From Asterella californica (Eukaryota > Streptophyta > Marchantiopsida > Marchantiales > Aytoniaceae), in assembly GCA_036924285.1 (NCBI GenBank), contig JAYKYS010000009.1, positions 930,001 through 994,000 of the forward strand: 64,000 nt of DNA. Direction: 5' to 3'. A program made the translations under genes and the position numbers. The notes below the pieces were generated by a model that worked only from the letters and a program-made list of their open reading frames with translations, was not told the origin of the DNA and did not search any database. This document shows positions 13,214 to 25,628 of this stretch, one piece after another (positions within the stretch are counted from its first letter, which is position 1; every line of letters starts with the position of its first letter).

Positions 13214-15356
13214 ATGTGATTCACTTCAAAACTGATTATTGAGAATCCAATGAGAACTATTTTGTTCCAAGAAACTATAATAGTTTATTGGAACAAAATA
13301 GTATATTTTCTCTTATCTAAAATACAAAGTGAAAAATAGAAATTATTCTTTTTTAATTTTATATTCGCATATGGAGTTTAATGTAACAGATGTTAGACAT
13401 GTAGAAGCTTGTGGTCTTTCTGAAGACCTAAAGCTTAAAGCCTAAACCCTAGACAAGCCAAATGTTATCGTGTTCGTTAGATTGTATATAATATCTTTCG
13501 ATCTTCCTCTAACATTATTCTTTCAAAAAAGTGTCTTATTTGAGCTTAAAAAATTAATTAAAATGAAATCTGAAGTTTAGTTCAATCCTAAGATTTTCCA
13601 ATTGACATGTTATGAGAAATCACCACCTGTACAAAATATATTTATTAAACATAAAAGTATAATTAACCTTGAAGAGCTAGCTGGCAAACACAACAAGAGG
13701 TATATTATTTGAAAAGGACCTTGGTTGTTTGTTTAGTCTATGTGCGTCTTGTGTTATCTTTTTCTTTTAATATAGGTTTATCCTTGTCATAGTGCATTAT
13801 GTTACCGTGAACTATCAAGACATCTTGCATAAAATATGATGATGGATTGACTTTTCAGTTGAGTTGAAGAAGCAATGTGTGTAGTTTGAAGTTGTCATTG
13901 TATATGTGATATCTTGGTTGTATAATTTTTATTACAAGTCGTGTTTAATAATGAGGTTTACAACATGCTAGACTCGGAGAAGCTTGCGTTCATTTTGTAG
14001 AAGATAAGCCTAATGTTATCATGTTGTGTCGAATTGTAAATTATATTACTTTCATTGTCCCTCCAACATTATTCCAAAACATTATCTTAATATAAAAGTT
14101 ATGAAACTTAATACAATACACATTCAGCCTGAATTTGCAATCTTAAGATAAAACATTTTGACAAATGACTACTTGTACAAAATACACATTAAGACATGTT
14201 GCTTTTAAATTTATGCCATCCTACACAATGTTTTCAATAGTAGCTTTTGTATGATCATCTAATCAAATATTTAATATAGATATTATATTTTATCAACACA
14301 AATCAGCATTCAAACTCTCGAGGTATTCGAAAACATGATTGAAGATATCAATTTGACCCTTCTGACTTTGAATGATTATAACTCCACACTCAAAACTCCA
14401 AATCTATCGATCATCCCCTCCAGATTGTAGTCCAGCTCGAGAGCGTTCCAACGAGACCTCACAATCTGCAAATGACTTTTAGGAAGGCTTCTGAAACCTA
14501 AAAACCATCTATAAAATTTGGTTGAACCCGATTAGTAAAAAAAAGACTAACGAGAGAGAAGATTGGAGATCATCTTATCTCTTACTTTGCATTATGGATC
14601 GAGTTGTGGCGTTAAAAAATTCTCACACCCTCAAGAGTTTGAACCAAAACACTTTGGACTTCAAACTAAAACAAGATAATCACTCTCGTCGAGTGATAGA
14701 GATAATAACGACATGAATAGTACTAGTACGACTAATACACGAGATTCAACAAAGTCAAGATAATGACCTTGAATTATCTACGATGAAAAGTATGACAAAA
14801 GGAAATGAATAAGTCATCACTTGATTGCAATATTCTTCACCAAAGTTCTTTATGATCTACGCACGATGAGTGATCTTTCGTCTATAGTTACATGGCATAT
14901 CAACCCAGACGTCGAAAGGAACACTGGTTGGAAAGTTTATGTCCAATCACTCATCAAAGTAAGATACATAATCAAGTTCCAATTATCTCCGTACATGATG
15001 ATCAAGAGGATCACTGAAGTAGACAAGTCTATCACCCTCCTCATGAACTCTTTTCCTAAAGTAATCAAAGAACCACTGTCAAAAGTGACCGTGATGGATG
15101 TAGTGAAGTTTGATATGGAATGGATTTCAAGAATGAAAGATATTGGACTCGGATAAATTCTCCATCCATGAGTACAACTCTCCTTGCTCTTCACACTCCA
15201 TGTACACTAAGTATTCATGAAACATTCACGAAACATCAAGCAAAGGAACAAGAATGCTCTTACGAACCCTAAGCTCATCATCTTAAACCCGAATTCATTG
15301 AGAAGAGTTACCTACGCGAATGCGCATTGATCATTGAGCTGACATGTTTCATTAAC
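13214..15356. other. Inverted flank segment, originally downstream of chromovirus A
   Basis: This segment lies between the inversion break in N's protease and the outer end of A's inverted 3' LTR. It is AT-rich and holds a 47-bp palindrome (13256-13302) and two diverged direct copies of a ~280-bp sequence (about 13385-13680 and 13955-14210, sharing gttatc-gtt and acattattc segments). A 111-codon open frame at 14821-15156 (+) shows no motif I recognise. The last five bases (15357-15361) are the inverted GCACG duplication of A. Confidence 0.6.
13256..13302. repeat. 47-bp near-perfect palindrome
   Basis: The left arm (13256-13278, starting actattttgttccaa) pairs with the right arm (13280-13302, starting atagtttattggaac) with one mismatch in 23 and a single central base. 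It sits about 45 bp from the inversion break at 13213/13214. Confidence 0.9.
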
Positions 15357-15361
15357 GTGCT

Positions 15362-16501
15362 TTCGCGCACCTACCGCCTTGTTGCGCCAGCGGAAGCTCT
15401 TGCTCAGTAGGTCACGAACTTTACACCACTAACTTGCATACCACAAACACAAGTTAGCGTCCATGCGCCACTTACCTTAACTCTGTTTGGTCCGGACCGG
15501 AGTCGGACCATCTCCCTAATCATCAAGCTCAACAATCCTTAAGTCGACATAGATCCGTCTAGGTCGGTCTCAAACATGAGCAAGTCACAATATGACTTGG
15601 GGCGGACTTCTCATAAAGTCCAGGGTCCTAAACAGTACCTCCAGCACACCTAGCAACCCAACCGCCCGTGATGTCCGTCTGGATCTAGGCTCCCGAACGG
15701 TGGTCTAACCCGTCGACTCGTTCCCTAGTCTTGCCCCAGTCCTTCCATCGTTCCTAAGTCCAGACGTCCAAGTCTAGACCGGAACGTGTCTTGGAACCAG
15801 CCCAGTCATCATCTCATGTCCCCAGAGTCCGTCTGTCGAACCCTGGGGTCGGGTGACTCGTCCTGGTCCACCCACGCATCGAGTCCCTCTCATATATACT
15901 TTTGGGATCGGCGGCCCTGCCCTCCTCTTTGGTCCCTAAAAATTATATCACAACCTGATCGTGGTTCGTCCATAATTCTCAGCTCGAAAGTCAGTTCGAG
16001 GAGTTTTACATATCACTGAAAAGCTCTCGCCGAGACCTTTCCAATGATACCTCATTCGTCTCGAGATCTTACACGGAACTCTGTCCACGACCTAAAACGT
16101 CCATGGAGTTCTAACACTTAGTCATTTTTTGGTAACCTGTGGTCCAGACCCAGACTCAAACCCAGTTGTTCAGATCAGTGTCCGAACCACGATCTATGTT
16201 CTGTCTGTGGTCTGTCTGCGTCTCGGACCCACGTCTCAGACTTATGTCTCAGATCTATGTTTTGGTTCGTTCTCAGACTCGCCCCCTTAGATCAGCCTTC
16301 GTCTGGGGTCGTCTTGGGATGGGCCCTTAGGTCCTAACCCAATGTTCCAACCTTGGTTCAGAGAACCACTTAGGATTCATCTGATCTCGACTTCGCGGTC
16401 AAGCCGTTTAGTCCTACTCGCAGCGTTCACAACCTAGCGCAAGTCCACTAGGGTTCTATTGTTCACGTATGCGCTCGATCTTGAGACTGAAGGTTGCGAC
16501 A
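15362..16501 (-). repeat. 3' LTR of chromovirus A (inverted)
   Basis: On the minus strand it begins TGTCGCAACC at 16501 and ends gcgcgaaa at 15362, directly followed by GCACG. The same five bases precede the 5' LTR at 3772, which shows that the two LTRs belong to one insertion although they now point in opposite directions. The polypurine tract upstream is degraded (aaagtgacggtggg). Confidence 0.88.
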
Positions 16502-17219
16502 CCCACCGTCACTTTGGAGGCTGATGCCCTCATCAACAATGATCCTTAAGTTAACGCCAAGTTCAAAATGGGTAGCCAACCCCTTGGCACCAGAATTACG
16601 TTCTGGTAGGTAACCCGCAATTCCCTTCTTGGCTTGAGTCTTAAGTTGTTGCTAGAACACTTAGGAAATTCCAACTAGTCTCGGGAAAAGCCTTACCTTT
16701 TTGGCCCACCCTAAACAAAACTAGTTGACAATTTCTAAAGATTCTACTTAAGACTCTAACTTGCTAACTATAAGTATTCACACTTACTTACGAGGTCTTC
16801 CGAAACTCACTTTCTGGTCGCAATCTGATTTGACTTAGCCGCACGACTAAGTTTACTTTGCAGTTAGAAATCCGTAAAGCAAGATCACCCCAAGCCCCAA
16901 GACAAGTATAAAAGTTCATACTTGCTTTGCCAACGCTACGGCAAACCTAAGTCTTGATTTAGATGCTTATCCAAACCAGCTCGCTTTCTTTGAGTGTGCT
17001 TCGTTCCTTCTCTTGATAACGTCCTAAGCATCTGATCAGAACTAGTCATAGCCATGCATTACCAATACACTTAGACAAATTTCAAGAAATACAATCTTTA
17101 TTTCCACAAAAATACAAGACAAAGCTACAAAGTCTATCGGCCCAAGTCGCCCTCAAGTTGCTACTCGTATGGTTCGCCGTTCCTTCACTCCTCGCTTGGA
17201 AAGAGATGTCCTCATCTTG
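16502..17219 (-). other. Non-coding 3' internal region of chromovirus A
   Basis: This is the counterpart of 9182-9896. It lies between pol and the 3' LTR and has no conserved open frame. Confidence 0.75.
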
Positions 17220-18791
17220 CTAACGCCATTGTTGTCTTTGTCTCCGTTTGAAGAAGTCCAATACGTCGCTTGCATGTGTTAGCTCTTCCTCTAGCACCCA
17301 AGTTGCTTCCTTCAAATGGTATCCACGTCATTTGACCAAGTACTCCATCCGGTTAGATTTACGTCGCGATCGCAAAATGGTCTCCACCTCGTATTCTGCT
17401 TCACCTTGCACGATATCAAGTTGGGACCTGAGAACCTGTTTGCGCTCCGGTCGCAAATCATCCTTGAAGTATTTCTTTAGTAAAGAAACATGGAAAGTCG
17501 GATGCAACTGCCACTCACGAGGAAGGTCTAACATAGACATCTTCGTGCGGATTCTTGACAATGACAAAAGGTCCCGCGAACTTTGATGAAAACTTCACCG
17601 ATATTTCTTCCAGAAGGGTGAAGTTCTTCGTACTTAACCATACTTCTTCGCCCCTTGAAACTTCACTTGCCGCCGATGCTTGTTTACCTGCTTCGTGTAA
17701 CGTTGTTGTGTCTTCTCGAGGTTATTCTTCACTTGCTCCTCGTGCCGCTGCATTTCTGCCACCAACTCTTCAGCTGGTGTTTGACGTGTTTTTGATCATG
17801 TCGATGTAGAACTCCTTGCAAGAGTCAAGTCAAGAGGTCCTTCTGGCTCACGTCCGTAAGCTAGCAAGAAAAGCGATTCACCGGTCGTTGAATGCTTCGT
17901 GGAATTGTAGCAATACTCCGCAAGGCTGAGCCACTCCGTCCAGTCACTTTGGTCCGCGCTCACATAATTCCTCAAGTGTTGGTTCAGAACCGAGTTAACT
18001 CGTTCCGTTTGTCCATCATTTTGAGATGAAAGCGATACTGAATTTTAACTTAGTTCCCAACTTTTGAAACAAGTGTTTCCAAAAAGCACTTGTGAACTTA
18101 GAGTCTCGGTCTGAAATAATACTCCGAGGCAATCCATGTGAACGTCATCAAGTATCTAGGAACAAGCGAGAAGTCGTGAATGCTGTTGCAATATCCAAAG
18201 GCGGTACAAACTTCACTAGTTTGCTAAACCAGTCAACTATGACGAAGATTGCGTTGTATCCATTTGAGTCAGGCAGAGAGGTGATGAAGTCCATGCTAAT
18301 GCTTTTCCAAGGTCTGATTGGAATCGGCAAAGGATGAAGCAACCCCTGTTTCTTCTCATAAGAAACGCGGTTCGTCTGACAAGTTATGCATGTTTTCACA
18401 AAGTGAGCGACATTATCTTTCATGTAGGGCCAATAAAACTTTTTAGCTACCACTACTAAAGTAGACTTCTCTCCTTTATGGCCTGATAAGGACACATCAT
18501 GACATTCTTTGAGTAACTTAGTCCTAAGTTTTCCTTGTCCCACATAAATCCTACTTTGTTTGAACATGAGTAAACCACATCTCTGCTGCAGATTCTGCAA
18601 CTTCACTCCTCCCTTGAGCTGTTCCAGGTACACCTTCGCTTGGTCGTCGCTCATGTAACTTTCTCGTATTCGCTTCTCCAAGTTTGACTCCTTAGGATAC
18701 ATAGCTCGCACAATTTGTGTTGACGATGAAAGATATTCCTCCTTGTGACTCAAGGCGTCAGGAACCACATTGTCCTTTCCCGCTTTGTGGA
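17220..18791 (-). pseudogene. pol 3' part of chromovirus A: integrase and chromodomain (inverted)
   Basis: This segment continues the pol that was cut at 8044. It starts at the shared target sequence (18787-18791). A 206-codon open segment (18768-18148) covers the integrase zinc finger (VKTCITCQTNRVSYEK) and start of the core (MDFITSLPDSNGYNAIFVIVD). Later parts are frame-shifted. The chromodomain segment (17567-17328) ends in the same TGA (17330-17328) as copy N, after which the reading frame continues to 17220. Confidence 0.88.
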
Positions 18792-19925
18792 TGTCGCGAC
18801 CCTCAATCTCAAGATCGGACGTAGATGCGAATAACAGAACCCTAGCAGACTTGTGCTAGGTTGTGAACGCTGCGAGTAGGACTTAACGGCTTGGCCGAGA
18901 AGTTGGGATCAGATGAATCCTAAGTGGTTCTCTGAACCAAAGTTGGAACCTTGGGTTAGGAAATAAAGACCAAGAGGACCCCAGACAAACGCTAACCTAA
19001 GGGAGGCGAGTCTGAGAACGGATCGAAACATGAGTCTGTGACATAAGACTGAGACGTGGGACCGAGACGTGGGTCCGAGACGCAGACGGACCGTGGTTCG
19101 GACGCTGGTTCGAACCATAGGGTTCGAGTCTAGGTCTGGACCACAGATTTCCGAAAAATGACTAAGTGTTGGAGCTCCATGGACGTTTTAGGTCGTGGAC
19201 GGAGCTCCACGTAAGATCTCGAGGCGAGTGAGGTATCATTGGAAAGGTCTCGGCGAGGGCTTTCCATTGATATGTAGCACTCCTCGATCTGACCTCCGAG
19301 CTGAGAATTATAGACGAATCACGATCGAGTTGTGATATAATTTTCAAGGACCAAAGAGGAAGGCGGGGCCGCCGATCCCCAGAAGTATATATGAGGGGGA
19401 CTCGATGCCTAGGTGGGCTCAGGACGAGTCACCCGACCCCAGGGTTCGATGGGCGAGCTCTGGGTGCATGAGGTGATGATTGGGTCGGTTCCAAAGCACG
19501 TTCCGGTCCTTACTTGGACGTCTGGACTTAAGAACGATCTAAGGACTAGGGCAAGACTAAGGAACTAGTCGGCGGGTTAGACCATCATTCGGGAGCCTAG
19601 ACCCAGACGGACATCACGGGCAGTTGGGCCGCTAGGTGTGCTGGAGGCACTGTTTAGGACCTTGGACTTTATGGGAAGTCCACCCCAAGTCATCTTGTGA
19701 CTTGCTCATGTTTGGGACCGACCTAGGCAGGTCTAGGTCGGGACTTAGGATTTCGGAGCTTGATGATTAAGGAGATGGTTCGGCTCCGGTCCGGACCAAA
19801 TTGAGATAAGGTAAGTGGTGCATGGACGCTAACTTGTGATTTTGTTTGCAGGTTAGCGGTGTAAATTTCGTTGACCTACTGAGCAAGAGCTTCCGCTGGC
19901 ACAACAAGGCGTTAGGTGCGTGAAA
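18792..19925 (+). repeat. 5' LTR of chromovirus N (inverted by the rearrangement)
   Basis: It begins TGTCGCGACCC after GTGGA and ends gcgtgaaa. The primer site TAGTATCAGAGCC follows at 19929-19941. It sits directly against A's pol (…ctttgtgga), the expected right-hand junction of N within A. Confidence 0.9.
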
Positions 19926-20046
19926 AGTAGTATCAGAGCCGACGCTTCGGTGAACGAGAACTTGAGGTAGCGGTTGAAGGCTAGACGCTTGAGGAGGGAC
20001 GCGAGACACGAAGCGGATCAGCGTTTCTAGGTGAACACTTGGAGCG

Positions 20047-21283
20047 ATGGCCGACGACGGACAGAGTTCCAGGAGAAAGATCAAGAAACGAGGAGCGACT
20101 AACGGGAGCAGATCGACTCGAGCTAGCCCCGAGGCACAGTCAGGAGACGACAACCGACAACCTTCGCCCCAACGTCAAGAGAGCCTTGTACCAGCTACGA
20201 TATCGGTGCAGCAAGACGGAGTCTTGCCAGCGGTGCCCAACAATTCAGACGCGGGAAGTCAAGGAGCTTTGTATGCGGAACTTATCAAGATGATGAGACC
20301 ATGCAGGAGGATATGACCTCTAGGGATAAACTTATCGCTGAGCTTGAGACAGGCCAAGGGAGCTCTTCGTCTACCAGGAAGCTTTGTCAGACAAATTTGT
20401 CGACCCCGTTTTTAGGTATAAGACGGACTCGTAAGGTTAAGGATTTCTTAACTGAGTTGGATCTATACTTTGAGACGCAACAGGCTGACAAGGTGAGAGC
20501 GGCGGTTACGTTCTTGAAGGACCATGCGCTTCTCTGATGGACTGCAAACAGGGATGAGCATGCCTTGACCGTCTCGGCGCTTGGTTGGAAAGAGTTCAAG
20601 GAGTTGTTCGCGAGACGATTCACTCCGGAGTATCAAAGGATTCTGGACGGTGTTGAGTTGGTGAGACTGAAGTAGACGAGGACCTTAAGTGCTTATGTGT
20701 GCGAGTTCAGTGCCAAACTAGACTCGTTCTCCAAGTGGACTGAGGAGACCAAAATATGTATATTCATTGAGAGACTCAAGTCCAGCTCGAAGAAGGCTCT
20801 CTTTCGGATGCCGATGCTACCTGAGACATGTGCCGAACTTTTGAAGCTAGCGGAGCGAATTGGGGACGATGAAGTCCAGCAGCAGAAACTTTTTGAACCA
20901 CGTAGCACGGATAAGTTCTAGAAAAAAGAACAAGGGCTTCAAACGACAATGGGATGGAGGTGAGAATGATCGGAAGGATACTTCTGTCTCGGCAGCAAAG
21001 CGGCAGCAAACAAGAGCAAAACCTAAGGGGCAAACACCTCAGAAGGGCAATGGAGCTAACTTTACTTGCTACATCTGTGACGAGGCGGGCCATATTGCTA
21101 AGGGGTGCACGAAACCTAAGATTAGTAACTGTAGCATGAATGCGTTTGTTGCAAAGGACTTGTTGGAGGACCAGATGACTGTGACCTTGAGAATCACGAA
21201 GAAGACACTGGGATTGATGTTTCTACAAGCCAAGGTTGCTAACCGTGATGTTATTTTTCTTGTGGACATAGGAGCGACAAGAA
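20047..21283 (+). pseudogene. gag and start of protease of chromovirus N
   Basis: The start codon at 20047 opens MADDGQSSRRKIKKRG. The frame shifts near 20290, resumes at 20301, and meets the TGA (20535-20537) shared with copy A, then a private TAG near 20672 and a stop after STDKF near 20920. The zinc knuckle CYICDEAGHIAKGC and the protease start FLVDIGAT follow. The element breaks off after gcgac at 21283. The next element bases (tcact…) are found at 13213 on the other strand. Confidence 0.85.
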
Positions 21284-23784
21284 ATGAGAAAGTTTTGATT
21301 TAAATCTGTACTTAATCGATTTGGTTCTCATAGATAAATGATATCAACAAAAATATTTTGGATATAACGTCTAAATTCTTTGTTCCCAGGCAGTCCACTT
21401 GCAGAATGAAGAACTCTAACTATCAGAAGTATTTATAGGGAAACCTAGGTTTTGAACTGAAATATCTCTCTTTTATATAAAATGACAAGGAAGTATCACC
21501 TTGCCTTCTGGCTTTTGTCTTCTTCTCACTTCAGCAAAATCCACGGTTAGCTATGCAAATGCATAGCAATAACCATATGTCTTATTCCTCATGATGCTAA
21601 GTTCTCTTATTTGAAGAGTCAAACACAACTGAGTTTTCAGTGGACGGAGTATGTTAGTTAGCAATCAACTCAAAGAATAGTAACTACAAATTGAATATAA
21701 TTCACATTGTATCATAAACAACATTCATTGTCTTACATATTCATGATTAATAATTATTCACCTCTTCTATCTGAAGAGGGAAGAGGGAAGGAAACTTAAT
21801 TTATTATCTGAACTTTCTATCAAAATAAAATTTAATAATAAACTAATGTATTAATTAAATGAACACCTTTCATTTTCAAGCTATAGTACTTGTAGTCTAA
21901 GAGACGTGTCTGTCTATGCTCTACTTATATGATTTACAACGATAGGTCCAGCTATCACTTAATACTTATATATATCTATAATGCTTCTTTACATATTATT
22001 ATACAATAATACAATTTGTATCCAACACTTACATCTTTTCTTACAACAGAAAAGGAGCAAAGGTTTCCAAATCGATCGGGCATGCTTATTATTCGTCAAG
22101 TCACATAAAAAACATATCTCAGTCATTAATAATATTACATCATTTTATAGTTACTACCATAAACTATAAATCCACTTATCATGATGTGCAATGTGTAGAG
22201 AAATGCCCATAAAAAATAGAGTTCTTAATTGTAAGACCATTCCGTTTCTCTGTCCTTCGTCTCCCTCTTGGAAACCCTCGAGTGTTCCGGGCATTAGGTA
22301 ACGTAAAATATTCCGTGCGTGGGAGTTCACGAACAAGCATACGTCGTGTGATCTTAAAGTTTCACATGAGCTTACGTTTTGGAGTGGGTTTACATTTTTA
22401 TATGTTATTACACTAAATATGTATCTAAAACGTGATATGCCCAAGGGCAGGAAGAAGACAGCTTGGATATAGTAGTAAAATCAGTGTAAGTGGTTGGTAA
22501 GCTTCTAGGTCACCACTAGTTTTCAAGAGTTATCCTTTTGAAAAAATTATGTGTCTCTGATTTATCAGAAAGCAGAAAAGCGAAGAGATAAAAAATAGAA
22601 CTTATAATTATAATTATATAATTATAACTTAAATAATTAAATTTAATAAAACAGAACTAAATTTATATAAAAGTAATATTATTTTACTTACTAGCCTCAT
22701 TATCTTTCTTGCACTTTGTGGTACGAATCTCATTGTCTTTTTTGTCCTCCCTAAAGAACAGAATTAAACTTGAATGAACTATTCATTCATCCTGAATTAG
22801 ATTTCTATCATTCACTACATAATAACCGGTGAACTTTATTTATAGGTTGTGTTGCTTGTTAAATTATATCGGTGTAAATTAGATTGTCATTTTGTTCTCG
22901 TTTGGACTTCTAGAAGAAATTTCAGTAAAATGAAGTCCTCACTCCGTTCATATTTTTTATAGTGTGCTGCTTGGTTAAGTCATTTTGACACCTTCTAACA
23001 GTATAAACTTTATCACGGTCTCTGGTGTGAATCCTTGTGCTAATCATTCCAGGGTTTGTAGAAATATGAAGTCTGTCACCCACAGGACTGCGAGTCGTTC
23101 TGGAGTCTATTTATTGACCCTACAATGTGTCAGCGGTGAAACGACTGTATATCTCCCCGTAAGAAACAACGAGAATACCGTAGCAGCAGTTGAAACCACG
23201 ATTAAATTACTTCCTGCAGTTTCGAACGCATTACATAGGATTTGAAGTGAACAGTTACGGTTGAATTGGAGACGTTCAAAACAAAGAACAAAACTTGCAA
23301 TGGCGATTTATCAGGATCTAATTTTTTTCTTTTTTCCAGGTTTCACAACGACTCTCAGGTCATTCTTTTCTCTCTTTTCTTAAACTTGGAGTATAAAAGC
23401 ATAAAGAATAAATATTCTTTTTTTCCTTTCAGTGTATTTTGAGTCTGAAGACAAGATTCTCGTTTGTTCCAAGAAAACTGAAAATCTTCTTAACGTTTCT
23501 CTTTCAATATTATGTGGTTTGTTTCGAGATGAATCAGTATGCATGCTCAATGAACTTCTAAGGAACTTTTGCTCTTTTAATGATATCAGAAAACATATAA
23601 GTGTTAAATGAATTTCATATACCAAGTGATGAAAATAATCAAAATGTGTATAAATAATAACTATTAATCCATGCTTGGAAATGCAAGAAGATCAAAATAT
23701 AAACCATAAGGCATGAGAAGACTATTACGTTACTAAATATATAAATCCAAGAACTTGTAACTATTTATATTTTAATTTATTACA

Positions 23785-23843
23785 AGTTTAGTTTATTATC
23801 TAACATTTTTTTGTCGAAAAAGTTTGGATAATAAATTAAACTC
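23785..23843. repeat. Small hairpin (59 bp)
   Basis: The arms aagtttagtttattatctaa and its near complement (ending ataaattaaactc) flank a poly-T/poly-A stem with loop gtcg. The same arm core (tttattatctaa) recurs at 25577-25628 and in the tandem array at 56777-57199, so this is a repeated family. Confidence 0.8.
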
Positions 23844-25576
23844 TTGGATATTTACCTCCATCGAGATGAATATATATATATGCAAGTGCACCATTTGTAA
23901 AGCTGGTGAATAGCTTTAAGCTGAATCATAGATTCCAAGTTGAGATAAAAATGCAGCTTTTTACTCCCTCAGTCCCCTGTAGCAACATTAGAGCTTCCTC
24001 GCCCCTTAATGTTGAAAATTACTTTCTCAGTCCTCTGGTGGCTAGAGACTGTAAACCGTCTATAGTGAAACCGGATGGATCGTTCGTTTCATGGTAGTCA
24101 ACGAACTGTGCGGGCGCGGACGTTCCAATGGAAAGTTCATGTTTAAAGGTGCCAATGTGGAGTCTTGTGACCAAGTCTGTAATTAAGGCAGAAGCCGGTC
24201 TGTTTTCCTCCGCTGATCAAGGCAGAAGCCGTCTCTTTTCGTCCGTTACATGGTGATTCATAAGTGCATCATCTGTTCATCCAAGTACAGTATTAGATTT
24301 CACAAATTTTACGTGGGGCGTTCAGTTGAAAAATCTAAGACAAATGCTTATCACAAGAGTGCACTAAGAACTCGAAATGGATTGGAATATCAAGCTTCCG
24401 ACTCCTCTCGACAAGTAGTCATCATTTGAATATCAGATCACTGACAATTCCGCTGTTGAGGACAGCGAAACTGATATGCAGAAGTGAGTGATTTTGAGGA
24501 TGATCGACTGGATCATGTTTGGCAGGTTGATCTTTTACAATTGTAGTTTGTTCCAGTTCTTATGGAAGATACAAATTGTCTACGTGCCTCCCCAACAAAT
24601 TGTCAATCATCAGTGTTGCAAGCATCACTAGCCTTGACTAAAACCTACATCATGCTTGCATCAAAAGCATATTACTTGCATCACTATTCAGATACTGGAA
24701 TGGAATCTGTCTCTTTCGATGGTGCTGCTTTCGCATCAGCAGATACTCCTTTTTGTAACCGGTGATATGAGAAGACTCACTGCTGGTGCTCGTTCAATTC
24801 GGTACCTACTCTCTTTCTGTAGCTCTGATCTTCAACAGATGGTCCGACAAATAGTCCTGATGCGAGAGAAAATGGATCGATCGACGATCTAAGTGACTTT
24901 TAGCTACGGGTCTCGTTTGTCATGACTCGCACCATAAGTCTGTATCCCGACTTTCATTTAAAAAGTTGTGAATCGATCTGCCACTTCGTCTGCATGCTCT
25001 ACCCTGGTCCATGTTTCTCGACTACGTCTTAGGTTCGACTACGAAAGCAGTCAGTACCGACATCCCAGCCGATAGAGGATCGAGAAAGTAGTTTTCAACT
25101 TCGGAGGTCCGAAGAAGCTCTAATGTTGCTTTGGGGGACTGAGGAAGGAAAAAGCTGAATGAAAATGTAATCACCAAAACCATTTTATGCATGATGGTTA
25201 AATTTCGTAGTTCTCTGAAAGTAAACTCGCAAAATAAAGTCTTCTGGTAATCCGAGCAGTTGTAGTCAAACTCGAAATCGAATACGGCAGACTACACTAG
25301 AAAAAGACCTTTCTTCCGTTTTAGCAAATAACCATGCTCGATCAACTTCAAGAACTTTTACTCTATATATATATTATCAAAAATTTTATAAGTATTATAT
25401 AAAGAATTTAGACTAAGTTTCAACAAAAATCAAAATTAAATTTAACTATTAAATGTTAATCATTCTCCGAACAACGACTACTTCAGTAAAAAGCCCATAA
25501 ACGAAATACAGAACCACGCGCTTCTGGAAATACAAGTGAAAAAACCTACTAAAATAAAAAATATATTAATTCACTT

Positions 25577-25628
25577 ATTAATGTATTATCTAACCCTTTG
25601 CGTCGAAAGGGTTAGGTGATAAATTAAT
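25577..25628. repeat. Small hairpin (52 bp)
   Basis: The arms attaatgtattatctaaccc and aaagggttaggtgataaatt pair with two or three mismatches around a loop of gcgtcg. The layout and core sequence match the hairpin at 23785-23843. A second, shorter inverted repeat (cttccattcgaa/ttcgaagag) follows at about 25646-25672. Confidence 0.85.

Larger units (their letters stand above)
3772..21283. mobile_element. Nested chromovirus pair A and N, rearranged by an inversion
   Basis: Four LTRs of one family (about 1135 bp each) and two broken coding sets lie here. Copy A: 5' LTR 3772-4908, gag/pol 5030-8044, then pol 18791-17220 and 3' LTR 16501-15362, now on the minus strand. Copy N: 3' LTR 9181-8045 and pol 13213-9897 on the minus strand, then 5' LTR 18792-19925 and gag 20047-21283, now on the plus strand. 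N is inserted in A's RNase H/integrase junction. GTGGA flanks both ends of N (8040-8044 as its complement, and 18787-18791). GCACG flanks both ends of A (3767-3771, and 15357-15361 as its complement). The RT and integrase types, the tRNA-Met primer site and the C-terminal chromodomain place the family in the Ty3/gypsy chromoviruses. Both copies carry frameshifts and stops and look non-autonomous. Confidence 0.9.

Noticed and set aside
13214..21283. A third transposon inserted into N's protease, accounting for its split
   Set aside because: The sequences next to the two N ends (13214 and 21284) share no terminal repeats and no duplication of the target. A single inversion explains both N ends and both A ends.
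3772..21283. TGA recoded as an amino acid (selenocysteine or a variant code)
   Set aside because: The host genes in the window end at TGA normally, and there is no sign of a recoding element. Shared descent from a defective source copy is simpler, though readthrough is left open as a finding.
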